Source of the DNA: JAHFTW01 sp038046785
Lineage (GTDB): Archaea > Thermoplasmatota > E2 > JACPAO01 > JAHFTW01
Assembly (NCBI GenBank): GCA_038046785.1
Contig: JBBSVM010000005.1
Location: forward strand, 124,001-188,000
Direction: 5' to 3'
DNA: 64,000 bases
In this document: one piece after another, positions 41,536 to 50,522 of the stretch
Position numbering within the stretch: position 1 is the first letter of the stretch
Layout: every line of letters begins with the position of its first letter
Notes under the pieces: model-generated
Database searches by the model: none
The model's input: only the letters and a program-made list of their open reading frames with translations
What the model was told of the DNA's origin: nothing
Position numbers and translations under genes: made by a program

Positions 41536-42679
41536 ACCGCTCGCCCGTCTGCGCGCCGTTCCCACCGCGAACGGCCCGCTCAACCTGGAAATTCAGCGCG
41601 GCGACATCGTGCAGCTTGCCGGCCCCAACGGCTGCGGCAAGACCACGCTCCTTCGCGCTCTTGCCGGACTCGCCACGCCGTGGGCGTCCAAGGTCGGCTC
41701 GGAGGTCGGCATCGCTTCGACTCAGATCCCAGCTCAGGATCTCAATGCGGTCCTGATGTTCCAGGACCCCCGCGACGGGTTGGTCGGGCTCACCGTGCGC
41801 GGCGAGTTCGACCTGCGCGGCAGACCACCACCGCCCGAGGTGGCGACGCTGCTCGATCGCGATGTGGCGACCCTCAGTTCCGGCGAGGCGCGGCGTGTCG
41901 CGCAGGCGGTCGCCACCTCGGCCGACCGTCCGATCCTGCTGCTCGACGAGCCGGTGGAGGGGCTGGATGGTGAACGTCGCGCGGACCTTGCCGACGCCAT
42001 CGTCCGCTACGCGAAACGAGGCGCCGTGGTCTTTGCCGACCATTCGGGGGCGCTCTCCCATCTCGCGACACGCACCCTCCATCTCGGTCCAGTGCACGCG
42101 CCCAACCTTGGCTCGATGCCGATTCCGAGTGCCCGCCACGTTCTGACCTGGCCCGGGGCGCAGAAGGTTCCTGGACGACCCGGCCTGCGATTGCCCGCCC
42201 TGCGCGTGGCCAGTGGATTCCATGTCGTGACCGGCCCCAACGGGTCGGGAAAGAGCACGCTGCTTCTTGCCCTCGCCGGCCTCCTCGGGGTCGGCGCGAC
42301 CCTCAATGGCCATCCGGCCCAGGGACGACTTGCCCTGCCGCAGGCGCGCCACCAACTCTGGGGAGAACAGGTGGGCCAGCATCTGGAGGGCTGCGACCCG
42401 GCCATGGTCGACCTGCTCGGCGCCGTGCCCTTTGCCAAACGTTCGCCGCTTGCCCTGTCGGGGGGGGAGACGCAGCGCGCCGCCCTTGCGGCCACTCTCG
42501 GGCGTCCGTCGCAGCTGTATCTGCTCGACGAGCCGGAGGCGCACCTCGATGGGGCAGGCCGCATCGCTCTCGTGGCCGCCATTCGGTGCCGCGTCGAGGA
42601 GGGCGCCATCGTGCTTGCCGCAACGCATGATGTTGAGCTGGTCCGGCTCGCGGGCCATCGCATCGAGGTGGCACTTTGA
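41528..42679 (+). CDS. ECF transporter ATPase, fused A-A' (two nucleotide-binding domains)
   Basis: A 383-aa protein with two complete ABC domains in tandem. The first has GPNGCGKTT, signature LSSGEARR and ILLLDEPVEGLDG; the second has GPNGSGKST, signature LSGGETQR and LYLLDEPEAHLDG with THD as the switch. Both sites look competent. Each half is short (about 190 aa), as in energy-coupling-factor transporters, where A and A' are usually separate genes. It overlaps the T-S fusion gene by 4 bp. Confidence 0.85.
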   Translation: MAEPLARLRAVPTANGPLNLEIQRGDIVQLAGPNGCGKTTLLRALAGLATPWASKVGSEVGIASTQIPAQDLNAVLMFQDPRDGLVGLTVRGEFDLRGRPPPPEVATLLDRDVATLSSGEARRVAQAVATSADRPILLLDEPVEGLDGERRADLADAIVRYAKRGAVVFADHSGALSHLATRTLHLGPVHAPNLGSMPIPSARHVLTWPGAQKVPGRPGLRLPALRVASGFHVVTGPNGSGKSTLLLALAGLLGVGATLNGHPAQGRLALPQARHQLWGEQVGQHLEGCDPAMVDLLGAVPFAKRSPLALSGGETQRAALAATLGRPSQLYLLDEPEAHLDGAGRIALVAAIRCRVEEGAIVLAATHDVELVRLAGHRIEVAL

Positions 42680-43788
42680 ATCGCATCGCCGCGCTCGCCA
42701 TCCTCGCCGCAACGGCGGCAAGTCTCGCGCTCATCCTCGCCCTGCCGTGGCCCCTCGTCGCAGGCGCCCTGGCGCTCGCCCTCGTCGCAGTCCCCGCAAC
42801 CGGCCGGACCGTCGCCATCGCGGCGCTCTTCACATTCCCACTTCATCTCATCCTCTTTGCTGCCATCGTACGCGGCGGCCCGCAGGCGATGCTTGGCCCG
42901 ATTCAACTTAGCTTGGACGGAGCGTTCGTTGGCGCTCAGGCCGCCCTGCGGCTCGTTACTCTCACCGCAGTCGCCCTCGCTTGGCTTGAGGCGTTCCCGG
43001 CCCCGCGCCTCCTCTCAGCACTGCGCTTGCCGCCCCGTCTTGCCGGAACGCTTGGAGCGTTGCTGCTGTCGGCGCATGGCGTTCGCGAAGATTGGCGCAA
43101 CCTCATCTTGGCTCGCCGCGCGGATCACACCTGGCCCGAGCACAGGTGGCGTCAGATCAAGGCGGCATCGGAGTTGGTGCCAAGCTTGGTCGCGGCCGCC
43201 CTGCGGCGAGCCGCGACGCGGCGGGACGCGCTGCGCATGGCGGGCCACGACACAGGGCCTCTCTTCGTGCCTCTCGTCGCGTTTGGCGCACTCGCCCTCG
43301 CCGGTCGCCTGCTGTTCCTCGCCCTTCCCAACATCGCACTGACCTATCTCGTCGTCTTCTTGGCGGGCATCCTGTTCGGGGCGCGCGCTGGAGCGCTCGT
43401 TGCCATCCTCAGCATGGGGTTCAGCAATCTCCTGCTCACCGGGCTCCTCCCGGCTCCGTTCGTCAACCTGCCTGCCATGGCGTTGCTGGGAGTTCTCGGT
43501 GGCCTCCTGCGCGGCGTGCCATGGGGGGAGAGCCGCACGGCGGCGCGCGTTGCCGCCACGGCCATCGGCATCGCCGCGACGCTTCTGTTTTCCGTGGCCA
43601 CCGACGTGGGGAGCTGGTTCCTCCTTCCCGAGCTGCGCAACCAGCAAGGAACCCTCGTGCCGCTCATCGCGGCCGGCCTCGCCTTCAACGCCCTCCCCGC
43701 CGCCGTCAACGGTGCCCTGTTCGCGGTCGCGGTTCCCGCCACGGTACGCGCCCTGCGCGTTGCAACACCGGTCGCTTCGGCGCGGTGA
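42676..43788 (+). CDS. ECF transporter membrane protein, fused T and S components
   Basis: A 370-aa polytopic protein. Residues 1-200 match the EcfT transmembrane coupler, with the cytosolic coupling region LILARRADHTWPEHRW and LRRAATRRDALRMAGHD. Residues about 205-360 form a second six-helix unit with LALPNIALTYLVVFLAGILFG, GALVAILSMGFSNLL and PFVNLPAMALLGVLGGLLRG, as in substrate-binding S components related to predicted cobalamin or precursor transporters. A T-S fusion is unusual because S units are normally separate. With the preceding A-A' fusion, the whole transporter is encoded by two genes. Confidence 0.7.
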   Translation: MNRIAALAILAATAASLALILALPWPLVAGALALALVAVPATGRTVAIAALFTFPLHLILFAAIVRGGPQAMLGPIQLSLDGAFVGAQAALRLVTLTAVALAWLEAFPAPRLLSALRLPPRLAGTLGALLLSAHGVREDWRNLILARRADHTWPEHRWRQIKAASELVPSLVAAALRRAATRRDALRMAGHDTGPLFVPLVAFGALALAGRLLFLALPNIALTYLVVFLAGILFGARAGALVAILSMGFSNLLLTGLLPAPFVNLPAMALLGVLGGLLRGVPWGESRTAARVAATAIGIAATLLFSVATDVGSWFLLPELRNQQGTLVPLIAAGLAFNALPAAVNGALFAVAVPATVRALRVATPVASAR

Positions 43789-43894
43789 CCGAAGCGGGAC
43801 AGCATCCGGGCTCGCCGCCCCATCTCCATCAACGCGGGAGCCGCCGGCCCGCACCCTTTATCCCAACATCGGCTTGCCCGCCAGGTCCGAAGCG

Positions 43895-45097
43895 ATGGGA
43901 CAACCTGCGCCTCACACGAACACTCCCGAAAAACGGGCTTATTTGGTGTTGGAGGACGGTTCGGTCGTCGAAGGTGAAGCGTTCGGCTTCCCCGCGACCG
44001 CGTACGGCGAACTGGTCTTCACGACCGGCATGACCGGCTACCAGGAGTCGCTCACCGACCCCTCGTTCCACGGCCAGGTTCTCCTCTTCACCTACCCGAT
44101 GATCGGCAACTACGGCGTCAACGCCGACGATTGGGAGTCCGATCGGGTCTGGCCGCGCGCCGTCGTGGTGCGCGAGTGGTGTCGCCAGCCGAGCCACCGC
44201 AAGTCCACCAAGACCCTGCACGACCTTCTTGTCGAGCAGAAGGTGCCCGGCATCTCCGGCGTGGACACCCGCGCCCTCACCCTCAAGATTCGCGAGAAGG
44301 GCTGCCTCCGCTGTTTCGTCACGCACGACGCCGCGCAGGTCCCCGCACTCAAGGCGAAAGTCGCATCGATGCCGTCGGTCGAAGTGGACAACCTCGCCGC
44401 CGAGGCTTCGGTGCAGAGCGCGCGCCGGTATGGCAAGAACGCCAAGGGCGACCTGAAAGACGGCACCAGCTTCGACCCGAAGGCGCACACCGTCGCCGTC
44501 ATCGACACCGGCATCAAACGCAACATCTTGCGCAACCTCGCCCGCCGCTTCAACGTCCTTCATCTGCCCTGGAACGCGACGACCAAGGATGTCCAGGGAG
44601 CCGACTGCCTCTTCATCGCCAATGGTCCCGGCGACCCCGCCCATCCGGCGCTTGTTCCGACCACGCTCAAGACGCTGCGCAGCGCGTCGGAGAAGATGCC
44701 CACGTTCGGGATCTGCTACGGCAACCAGCTCGTGTCGCTTGCCTGGGGCGCCAAGACGAAGAAGATGAAGTTCGGCCACCGCGGCGCCAACATCCCGACG
44801 CGCGACGAGTTCACCGGCATCGTGCGCATCACGAGCCAAAACCACGGCTTCCACGTCGATGCCGACTCCGTCAAGGGCACCGGCCTCGTCGTCTGGGAGA
44901 AGTGCCCCAACGACGGCGTCGTCGAAGCGGTGCGCCATGAGACCTTGCCGATTTTCACGATGCAGTACCACCCCGAAGCGAGCCCCGGGCCCTGGGACTC
45001 CAACCACTTCTTCGACCAGTTCCTGCTCATGGTGGAACAGGTCAAGGCGGGCAAATGGGTGCCGGGGAAGTTCCCGAAAGTTGGGGGTGCGCATTGA
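43895..45097 (+). CDS. carA: Carbamoyl-phosphate synthase small chain
   Basis: Glutamine amidotransferase subunit, 400 aa. The N-terminal domain begins AYLVLEDGSVVEGEAFG and has FTTGMTGYQESLTDPSF. The class I amidotransferase domain has the nucleophile in GICYGNQL (usually GICLGHQ), KFGHRGANIP, TSQNHGFHVD and QYHPEASPGP with the catalytic His and Glu. A CCTTTATCC box near 43853-43861 gives a leader of about 10 nt. The carB gene follows after a 101-bp gap containing a CGCAGAT palindrome. Confidence 0.96.
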   Translation: MGQPAPHTNTPEKRAYLVLEDGSVVEGEAFGFPATAYGELVFTTGMTGYQESLTDPSFHGQVLLFTYPMIGNYGVNADDWESDRVWPRAVVVREWCRQPSHRKSTKTLHDLLVEQKVPGISGVDTRALTLKIREKGCLRCFVTHDAAQVPALKAKVASMPSVEVDNLAAEASVQSARRYGKNAKGDLKDGTSFDPKAHTVAVIDTGIKRNILRNLARRFNVLHLPWNATTKDVQGADCLFIANGPGDPAHPALVPTTLKTLRSASEKMPTFGICYGNQLVSLAWGAKTKKMKFGHRGANIPTRDEFTGIVRITSQNHGFHVDADSVKGTGLVVWEKCPNDGVVEAVRHETLPIFTMQYHPEASPGPWDSNHFFDQFLLMVEQVKAGKWVPGKFPKVGGAH

Positions 45098-45111
45098 TGT
45101 CGACATTCCAC

Positions 45112-45179
45112 CGAACCGCAGATTGCGCAGATGACGCAGATTTGTTCGGTCAGACCGCATCTGCGCTATCTGCGGTTCG
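45112..45179. repeat. CGCAGAT palindromic element D
   Basis: Arms 45112-45133 and 45158-45179 pair over 22 bp with one mismatch, with a further CGCAGAT in the loop. It is inserted between carA and carB, genes that normally form one operon, so it may tune or interrupt read-through. Confidence 0.85.
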
Positions 45180-45198
45180 TCGGGCGGAGGTGGCGTAG

Positions 45199-48100
45199 AT
45201 GCCCAAGCGCAGCGATGTCAAGAAAATCCTCATCATCGGCTCTGGCCCCATCCAAATCGGGCAAGCGGCGGAGTTCGATTTCTCGGGCAGCCAGGCGTGC
45301 CGTGCCTGTCGCGAAGAGGGATTCAAAGTCGTCCTCGTCAACTCCAACCCGGCCACCATTCAGACGGACGTCGAGACGGCGGAGGCGGTCTATGTCGAGC
45401 CGCTCACCGTCGAGTCCCTGACCGCCATCATTGCGAAGGAGCGCCCCGACGGCGTTCTCGCCGGCATGGGGGGTCAGACGGCGCTCAACCTGGTCTCGGA
45501 GCTTGCCGAAGCTGGCGTCCTCGAGAAGTATGGCGTGAAACTTCTCGGCACGCCGCTCTCCGCGATTGCCGATGCGGAAGACCGCGACCTGTTCAAGCGG
45601 GTCATGGAGCGCATCGGCGAGCCGGTCGCGAAGGCCAAGGTGGCGACGACCGTGGACGAGGCGCTCGAGATTGTCCACTCCTACATTGGACGCTACCCTG
45701 CCCTTGTCCGACCCGCCTATACGCTCGGTGGCCTCGGCGGCGGTGTCGCCCACAACGACGAGGAGATGCGCGAGCTGTGCGCCAAGGGCCTTGCCTACAG
45801 CCGCATCAAGCAGGTGCTCATCGAGGAGTCGCTACTCGGCTGGCTCGAATACGAGTACGAGGTGATGCGGGACGGCAAGGACAACTGCATCATCGTCTGC
45901 AACATGGAGAACCTCGACCCGATGGGGGTCCACACGGGAGAATCCATCGTCGTCGCCCCGAGCCAGACGCTCAGCGACCAGGACCACCAGAAACTGCGCA
46001 CCTCGGCGCTCAAGTGCATTCGCGCCCTGAAAATCGAGGGCGGCTGCAATGTCCAGTTCGCGTTGCAGAAATCCACGGGAGAGTACCGCGTCATCGAGGT
46101 CAACCCGCGTGTGTCACGTTCGTCGGCGCTCGCCAGCAAGGCAACCGGTTACCCGATTGCCCGTGTCGCGGCAAAGATTGCTCTTGGCATGACGCTCGAC
46201 GAGATTCCCAACGCCATCACCGGCAAGACCGTCGCCGCATTCGAGCCGACGCTCGACTACGTGGTCACCAAGATTCCGCGCTGGCCGTTCGACAAGTTCC
46301 GCACGGTGGACCCGCGCATCGGGACGCAGATGAAATCCACCGGCGAAGTGATGGCCATCGGCCGCACCATCGAGGAGTCGCTGCTCAAGGCAGTTCGCTC
46401 GCTGGAAATTGACGCCGACTCTCTGGAGGCGCCAACCGTCTGGGACGACACGAAGCTGGAGGAAGCGGTCCGTGTCGCCACCCACCAGAGGCTCTTCGCG
46501 GTGGCGGAAGCGCTGCGGCGCGGCTGGAGCGTCGAAAAGGTCCACAAGCTCTCGGGCTACGATCCGTTCTTCCTGCACAAGATTCACAACATTGTGGCGC
46601 TCGAGGGAGCCCTCAAGGCGAAACCAGGCGACACCGCAACTCTCGCCAAGGCGAAGCACTCTGGCATCAGCGACTCCTTCATCGCCCGCATTTGGGGCTG
46701 GGGCGAAGATGAACGGCGCGTCGCCGCGCTCCGCCGCACCCACGGCATTGTCCCGGACACCAAGATGGTGGACACCTGCGCTGCCGAGTTCGAGGCCAAG
46801 ACGCCGTACTACTACACCAGCTACGACCCGGTGACTGCGGCCACGGCGCTCCCTGCGGCGCCGAAGGGCAAGAAACGTGTCCTGGTGCTCGGCTCCGGCC
46901 CCATCCGCATCGGGCAGGGCATTGAGTTCGACTACTGCTGCGTCCACGCCGCCTGGGCCATCAAGGAGGAGGGAATGGAGGCGGTTCTCCTCAACAACAA
47001 CCCGGAGACCGTCTCGACCGATTTCGACACCTCGACGCGGCTCTATTTCGAGCCGTTGACGCTCGAGGATGTCATGCACTGCATTGAGCGCGAACGCCCC
47101 GACGGCGTGCTGGTGCAGTTCGGCGGCCAGACCGCCATCAACCTCGCGCTGCCTCTCGAGGCCGCCCTCGCTGCGCGCCCCGACCTGCCGACGAAGGTGT
47201 GGGGAACGCAGCCCTCGGCCATCGACCTCGCCGAGGACCGCGACAAGTTCAACCAGCTCATGCGCAGCCTCGGCATCGCGCAGCCAGACGCAGGAATCGC
47301 GCACGAAGCGGAGGAGGCGGTCACGAAGGCGGCCGCCATCGGCTACCCCGTTCTCGTTCGGCCCTCGTACGTTCTCGGCGGCCGCGCCATGCAGGTCGTC
47401 CACAACGAGGCGGAGCTGCGGGATTACATTCGCGACGCCGTGCGCGTCTCGAAGAAGACGCCGGTCCTCATCGACCGGTTCCTCAGCCGCGCCACCGAGA
47501 TTGACGTCGATGCGGTCTCGGACGGAACCGACGTCCTGCTTGGTGCCATCATGGAGCACGTCGAGGAGGCCGGTGTCCACTCCGGCGACTCGACCACCGT
47601 CATCCCGCCGCAGAACCTGAGCCGCGAGGTGCTCGCCACCGTCGAGAGCCACACGCGCAAGATTGCTCTCGCCCTCAAGACGCGCGGTCTCATCAACATC
47701 CAGTTCGCCGTCCAAGGCAAGACTGTGTACGTCCTGGAGGCCAACCCACGTTCCAGCCGCACCGTCCCCTACGTCGCCAAGGCGACCGGGATGCCGCTTG
47801 CCAAACTTGCAGCCAAAGTCGCCGTCGGAAAGACGCTCAAGGAGCTCGGCGCCGTCGCGGCGCCGCGGCCGAAGCACGTCGCCGTCAAGGCGCCGGTCTT
47901 CCCGTTCCTGAAGCTCCCCGGCGTGGATGCCGTGCTGGGTCCCGAGATGAAATCCACGGGCGAAGTCATGGGCATCGCCGACGACTACGCCACTGCCTAC
48001 GCCAAAGCGATGGAGGCGGCCGGCAACACCCTGCCCGACGAGGGCACCGTCTTTGTCTCCGTCGCCAAGGCGGACCGGCCGCGCATCCTCGGCTCCGTCG

Positions 48101-48468
48101 AGCAGCTTGCCAAGATGGGGTTCAGCCTGGTCGCCACATCCGGCACCGCCGCCGACCTGCGCTCTGCTGGCCTCACCGTGACGACGGTGTACAAGCTCTC
48201 GGAGGGACAGTCGCCGGACGCCATTGACCTCATCCGGCAAGGCAAGGTCCACCTCATCATCAACACCCCGAGCGAGGCGATGGAGGGACCGCAGAAACGC
48301 GACGGCTTCGCCATGCGTCGCGTCGCCGTGGAGTGCCAGATCCCGTTCTTGGCCACCGTCGAGGCGGCGCAGGCGGCGGTGGGCGCCATCGGAGCGCAGC
48401 GTCGCGCAGGTGGCCCCTTCGCCGTGCGAAGCCTCCAAGAGTATGCGGCTGCTTCCCGCGCCCGGTGA
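45199..48468 (+). CDS. carB: Carbamoyl-phosphate synthase large chain
   Basis: Makes carbamoyl phosphate from bicarbonate, ammonia and ATP for arginine and pyrimidine synthesis, 1089 aa, full length. Two homologous synthetase halves each begin with the IGSGPIQIGQAAEFD / LGSGPIRIGQGIEFD motif and contain ATP-grasp domains (VRPAYTLGGLGGG; VRPSYVLGGRAMQV). The C-terminal allosteric MGS-like domain has VATSGTAADLRSAGLTVTTVYKLSEG. It overlaps or adjoins the Trm112-like gene. Confidence 0.97.
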   Translation: MPKRSDVKKILIIGSGPIQIGQAAEFDFSGSQACRACREEGFKVVLVNSNPATIQTDVETAEAVYVEPLTVESLTAIIAKERPDGVLAGMGGQTALNLVSELAEAGVLEKYGVKLLGTPLSAIADAEDRDLFKRVMERIGEPVAKAKVATTVDEALEIVHSYIGRYPALVRPAYTLGGLGGGVAHNDEEMRELCAKGLAYSRIKQVLIEESLLGWLEYEYEVMRDGKDNCIIVCNMENLDPMGVHTGESIVVAPSQTLSDQDHQKLRTSALKCIRALKIEGGCNVQFALQKSTGEYRVIEVNPRVSRSSALASKATGYPIARVAAKIALGMTLDEIPNAITGKTVAAFEPTLDYVVTKIPRWPFDKFRTVDPRIGTQMKSTGEVMAIGRTIEESLLKAVRSLEIDADSLEAPTVWDDTKLEEAVRVATHQRLFAVAEALRRGWSVEKVHKLSGYDPFFLHKIHNIVALEGALKAKPGDTATLAKAKHSGISDSFIARIWGWGEDERRVAALRRTHGIVPDTKMVDTCAAEFEAKTPYYYTSYDPVTAATALPAAPKGKKRVLVLGSGPIRIGQGIEFDYCCVHAAWAIKEEGMEAVLLNNNPETVSTDFDTSTRLYFEPLTLEDVMHCIERERPDGVLVQFGGQTAINLALPLEAALAARPDLPTKVWGTQPSAIDLAEDRDKFNQLMRSLGIAQPDAGIAHEAEEAVTKAAAIGYPVLVRPSYVLGGRAMQVVHNEAELRDYIRDAVRVSKKTPVLIDRFLSRATEIDVDAVSDGTDVLLGAIMEHVEEAGVHSGDSTTVIPPQNLSREVLATVESHTRKIALALKTRGLINIQFAVQGKTVYVLEANPRSSRTVPYVAKATGMPLAKLAAKVAVGKTLKELGAVAAPRPKHVAVKAPVFPFLKLPGVDAVLGPEMKSTGEVMGIADDYATAYAKAMEAAGNTLPDEGTVFVSVAKADRPRILGSVEQLAKMGFSLVATSGTAADLRSAGLTVTTVYKLSEGQSPDAIDLIRQGKVHLIINTPSEAMEGPQKRDGFAMRRVAVECQIPFLATVEAAQAAVGAIGAQRRAGGPFAVRSLQEYAAASRAR

Positions 48469-48472
48469 CCTG

Positions 48473-48727
48473 ATGCGCCGCGACCTCGCCGCCATCGTCT
48501 GCTGCCCCGTCCACAAGTCGGCCCTCAAGCTCGAGGTGACGTCCGAGGACGAGCACGGCGACATCCAATCCGGCACGCTGCGCTGCACGACCTGCCGCTT
48601 CGACTACCCCATCCGAGACGGCATCCCGAATCTCCTGCCGCCCGAGTACCATCTCGACGAGGTCAAGGACGCCCCGACCGCCCCGGCAAAGTCGGCGCGC
48701 GGCAACAAGGGCAAGGCGAAGGCGTGA
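48473..48727 (+). CDS. Trm112-like zinc-binding protein
   Basis: An 84-aa protein beginning RRDLAAIVCCPVHKSALKLE and continuing GTLRCTTCRFDYPIRDGIPNLLPPE, the Trm112/YcaR pattern. In archaea and eukaryotes Trm112 activates several RNA and protein methyltransferases. The cysteines CC and CTTC could form the zinc site. It starts 5 bp after carB (an ATG at 48443 would overlap carB) and overlaps the next gene by GTGA. Confidence 0.75.
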   Translation: MRRDLAAIVCCPVHKSALKLEVTSEDEHGDIQSGTLRCTTCRFDYPIRDGIPNLLPPEYHLDEVKDAPTAPAKSARGNKGKAKA

Positions 48728-49071
48728 GCCGCAGTCTTCTGCTGGTCTCCTCCGATCTTCTCTGGATTGGCAAGGTACGCAACGCCGCGGCCAAGCTCGG
48801 CTGGGCGGTCGTGGTGCCGACGGCGAAGACCGACATTACGCAGGAGCTCCTGCACGACGAGACCAAATTGGTCCTGGTGGACCTCCACCACCCCAAGTTC
48901 GACTTCGTCGAGACCATCCGCTTGGTGCGGGGGACGCGCTGGGATGCCAACCTCATCTGCTTCGGGCACCACACCGACACGGCGCGGCTCGAACAGGCGC
49001 GTTCGGTGGGTGCGAAGCAGGTGTGGGCCAATTCGGAGCTGGACCGGCGCCTGCCAGAACTGCTCGCCTGA
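48724..49071 (+). CDS. Receiver-like single-domain protein
   Basis: A 115-aa alpha/beta protein with the alternation of a response-regulator receiver: LLLVSSDLLWIGKV, KLVLVDLHH (possible phospho-acceptor Asp), LICFGHHTDTARLEQARSVGAKQVW. The first acidic pair and the conserved Lys are not clear, so it may be a pseudo-receiver. It starts at a GTG overlapping the Trm112-like stop and is followed by a CGCAGAT palindrome. Confidence 0.55.
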   Translation: MSRSLLLVSSDLLWIGKVRNAAAKLGWAVVVPTAKTDITQELLHDETKLVLVDLHHPKFDFVETIRLVRGTRWDANLICFGHHTDTARLEQARSVGAKQVWANSELDRRLPELLA

Positions 49072-49082
49072 GCACCGACTGA

Positions 49083-49164
49083 GTCGCAGATTGCGCAGAT
49101 GTCTCAGATTCCCTTCAGGTGTTATTGCAAAAGAGCAATCTGCGCAATCTGAGAAATCTGCGAC
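49083..49164. repeat. CGCAGAT palindromic element E
   Basis: Left arm 49083-49110 and right arm 49135-49164 with a 24-nt loop of lower GC; the outer arms are nearly identical to element A. It sits between convergent genes, followed by an A/G-rich stretch to 49200. Confidence 0.8.
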
Positions 49165-49210
49165 AAGAAAAGGGAGGGAGAAGGAAGGGAAAAGGAACCG
49201 TGCGTCCGAC

Positions 49211-49645
49211 TTAGTCGAACTTGCTGGCGAAGCCGGCCGTGAGGGCGTAGGCGCCGAGCAGCAGGTGGACGATGTTCAGGGCCGGGGTGAGGGCCAGGAA
49301 GCCGTCGGTCGTGCCGTTGAAGGCGAAGAAGCCGACGACGCCGAGCAGGACGTAGACGACGCCGAAGATGATGGCGAACGCCTTCACGGTGTTGCCGGCC
49401 AGGTTGCCGAAGCCGAACAGGAAGGCGGCGGCGGCGAGGACCAGGTGGACGACGTCGTGGGTGTAGGTGAACTGCAGGAACGTTCCGCCGAAGCCGAGGC
49501 TGGTGGAGATGTTGCTGCCGTCGATGATGTTCATCAGGAAGCCGAGGACAGCGACCGCGGCCAGCGCGAAGGCGCTGATCCGGAAGTAGATGACCGGGTT
49601 CAGGATGGTCGGCACGTTGTTGGTCGGGGTGGCGTAGTCTGACAT
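49211..49645 (-). CDS. DUF4383-like four-helix membrane protein
   Basis: A 144-aa protein with four hydrophobic helices and the segment THDVVHLVLAAAAFLFGFGN followed by the matching NIVHLLLGAYALTAGFASKF, an internal repeat of N/D-x-VHL-x-LG type seen in DUF4383 proteins. Function is unknown. The ATG at 49645 follows a TTCATATCC box by about 34 nt. The 133-bp gap upstream is AT-rich with no gene. Confidence 0.65.
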   Translation of the reverse strand: MSDYATPTNNVPTILNPVIYFRISAFALAAVAVLGFLMNIIDGSNISTSLGFGGTFLQFTYTHDVVHLVLAAAAFLFGFGNLAGNTVKAFAIIFGVVYVLLGVVGFFAFNGTTDGFLALTPALNIVHLLLGAYALTAGFASKFD

Positions 49646-49778
49646 GGTGTCGCCACTCTTGAGGAGTCGCCGGCCGGATATGAACGTTTGTCTGTGGTCT
49701 AACGATTTTTTCGATTGTTGTTTTTTGATGGTAAAGATGCCTTGACTGTCCCGGACCAACCGGAGGCTCGGCGGTGGC

Positions 49779-50492
49779 TCAGACAGCCCACAGTTTGATG
49801 CCGCCCGCGATGGCCATGCCCCGAACTCCCTTCATCCCGAGCGACGCCGTGCGGGCCAGCCCTTCTGCGAAACCGGCGAGGATGGCCGCCATGCGCGCCG
49901 GGGTGGCGCGGGCAGCCGACCCGAGTTTCAGCTCCAGGGCTCCACCCTCCAAGTCGATGCGCAGGGGGGTGGCGAGGTTCTCCCCTTCCAGGAATGCGGC
50001 GAGGCGCATCCAGAGGTCGCGCGCGGTCGCCGCCTTGAGAAACGAGGCGGACGAAGCGCCAAGGCGGCACCCTTGTGCGTGCAGCGTCTCGATGGGCGCC
50101 TCGGCGGCGTCGAGGGCGTCGAACGCGGTCGGGAGGGGGATGGCGCCGGGGCCGGGCACGAGAGAAGCGTAGCGTTGCACGGCCTCCTTCAGCCGCTCCA
50201 CCGGGAGGTCGCTGGAGCCGATTTTGGCGGCGAGAAGCCGGTACACTTTGCGCCGGGAGTCGGCGGGGTGCGTGGCCTCGGCAATGAGGGCGCGGTTGAG
50301 CAGCTCGCGCATGTGGAGGCTGGAGAGGGTGGGCTTGGAGCGGCCGGTCAATTCGACCAGTTCGGGAAGCTGCCGATCCGCCTCGCGCAGAGCTTCGAGA
50401 ATCTGGCGTTGCACGGGGTTCGTCACGGCGGCGTAGCCGGTCGCCGTCTGGTAGATGTCGAACGCTCCGTCAGCCACTTTGCGCCTTCGCAC
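49779..50492 (-). CDS. ArsR-type winged-helix regulator with V4R-like domain
   Basis: A 237-aa protein. Residues 20-90 form an ArsR-like helix-turn-helix (NPVQRQILEALREADRQLPELVELTGRSKPTLSSLHMREL). Residues about 115-235 have the layout of a V4R/heme-NO-like sensor (PLPTAFDALDAAEAPIETL, CRLGASSASF, LATPLRIDLEGGALELKLGS). Archaeal regulators of this type sense small molecules. It lies 30 bp downstream of the alpha/alpha-barrel lipoprotein gene on the same strand. The start is GTG at 50492, with another GTG at 50477. Confidence 0.65.
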   Translation of the reverse strand: MRRRKVADGAFDIYQTATGYAAVTNPVQRQILEALREADRQLPELVELTGRSKPTLSSLHMRELLNRALIAEATHPADSRRKVYRLLAAKIGSSDLPVERLKEAVQRYASLVPGPGAIPLPTAFDALDAAEAPIETLHAQGCRLGASSASFLKAATARDLWMRLAAFLEGENLATPLRIDLEGGALELKLGSAARATPARMAAILAGFAEGLARTASLGMKGVRGMAIAGGIKLWAV

Positions 50493-50522
50493 GTCTTAAC
50501 CCAACAGGACGTAAAACGTTTG

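Noticed and set aside
49083..49164. CRISPR-like array, because CGCAGAT units repeat in several gaps
   Set aside because: Units are 7-10 bases, arranged as two inverted arms with one loop per site, with no repeat-spacer periodicity and no cas genes nearby.
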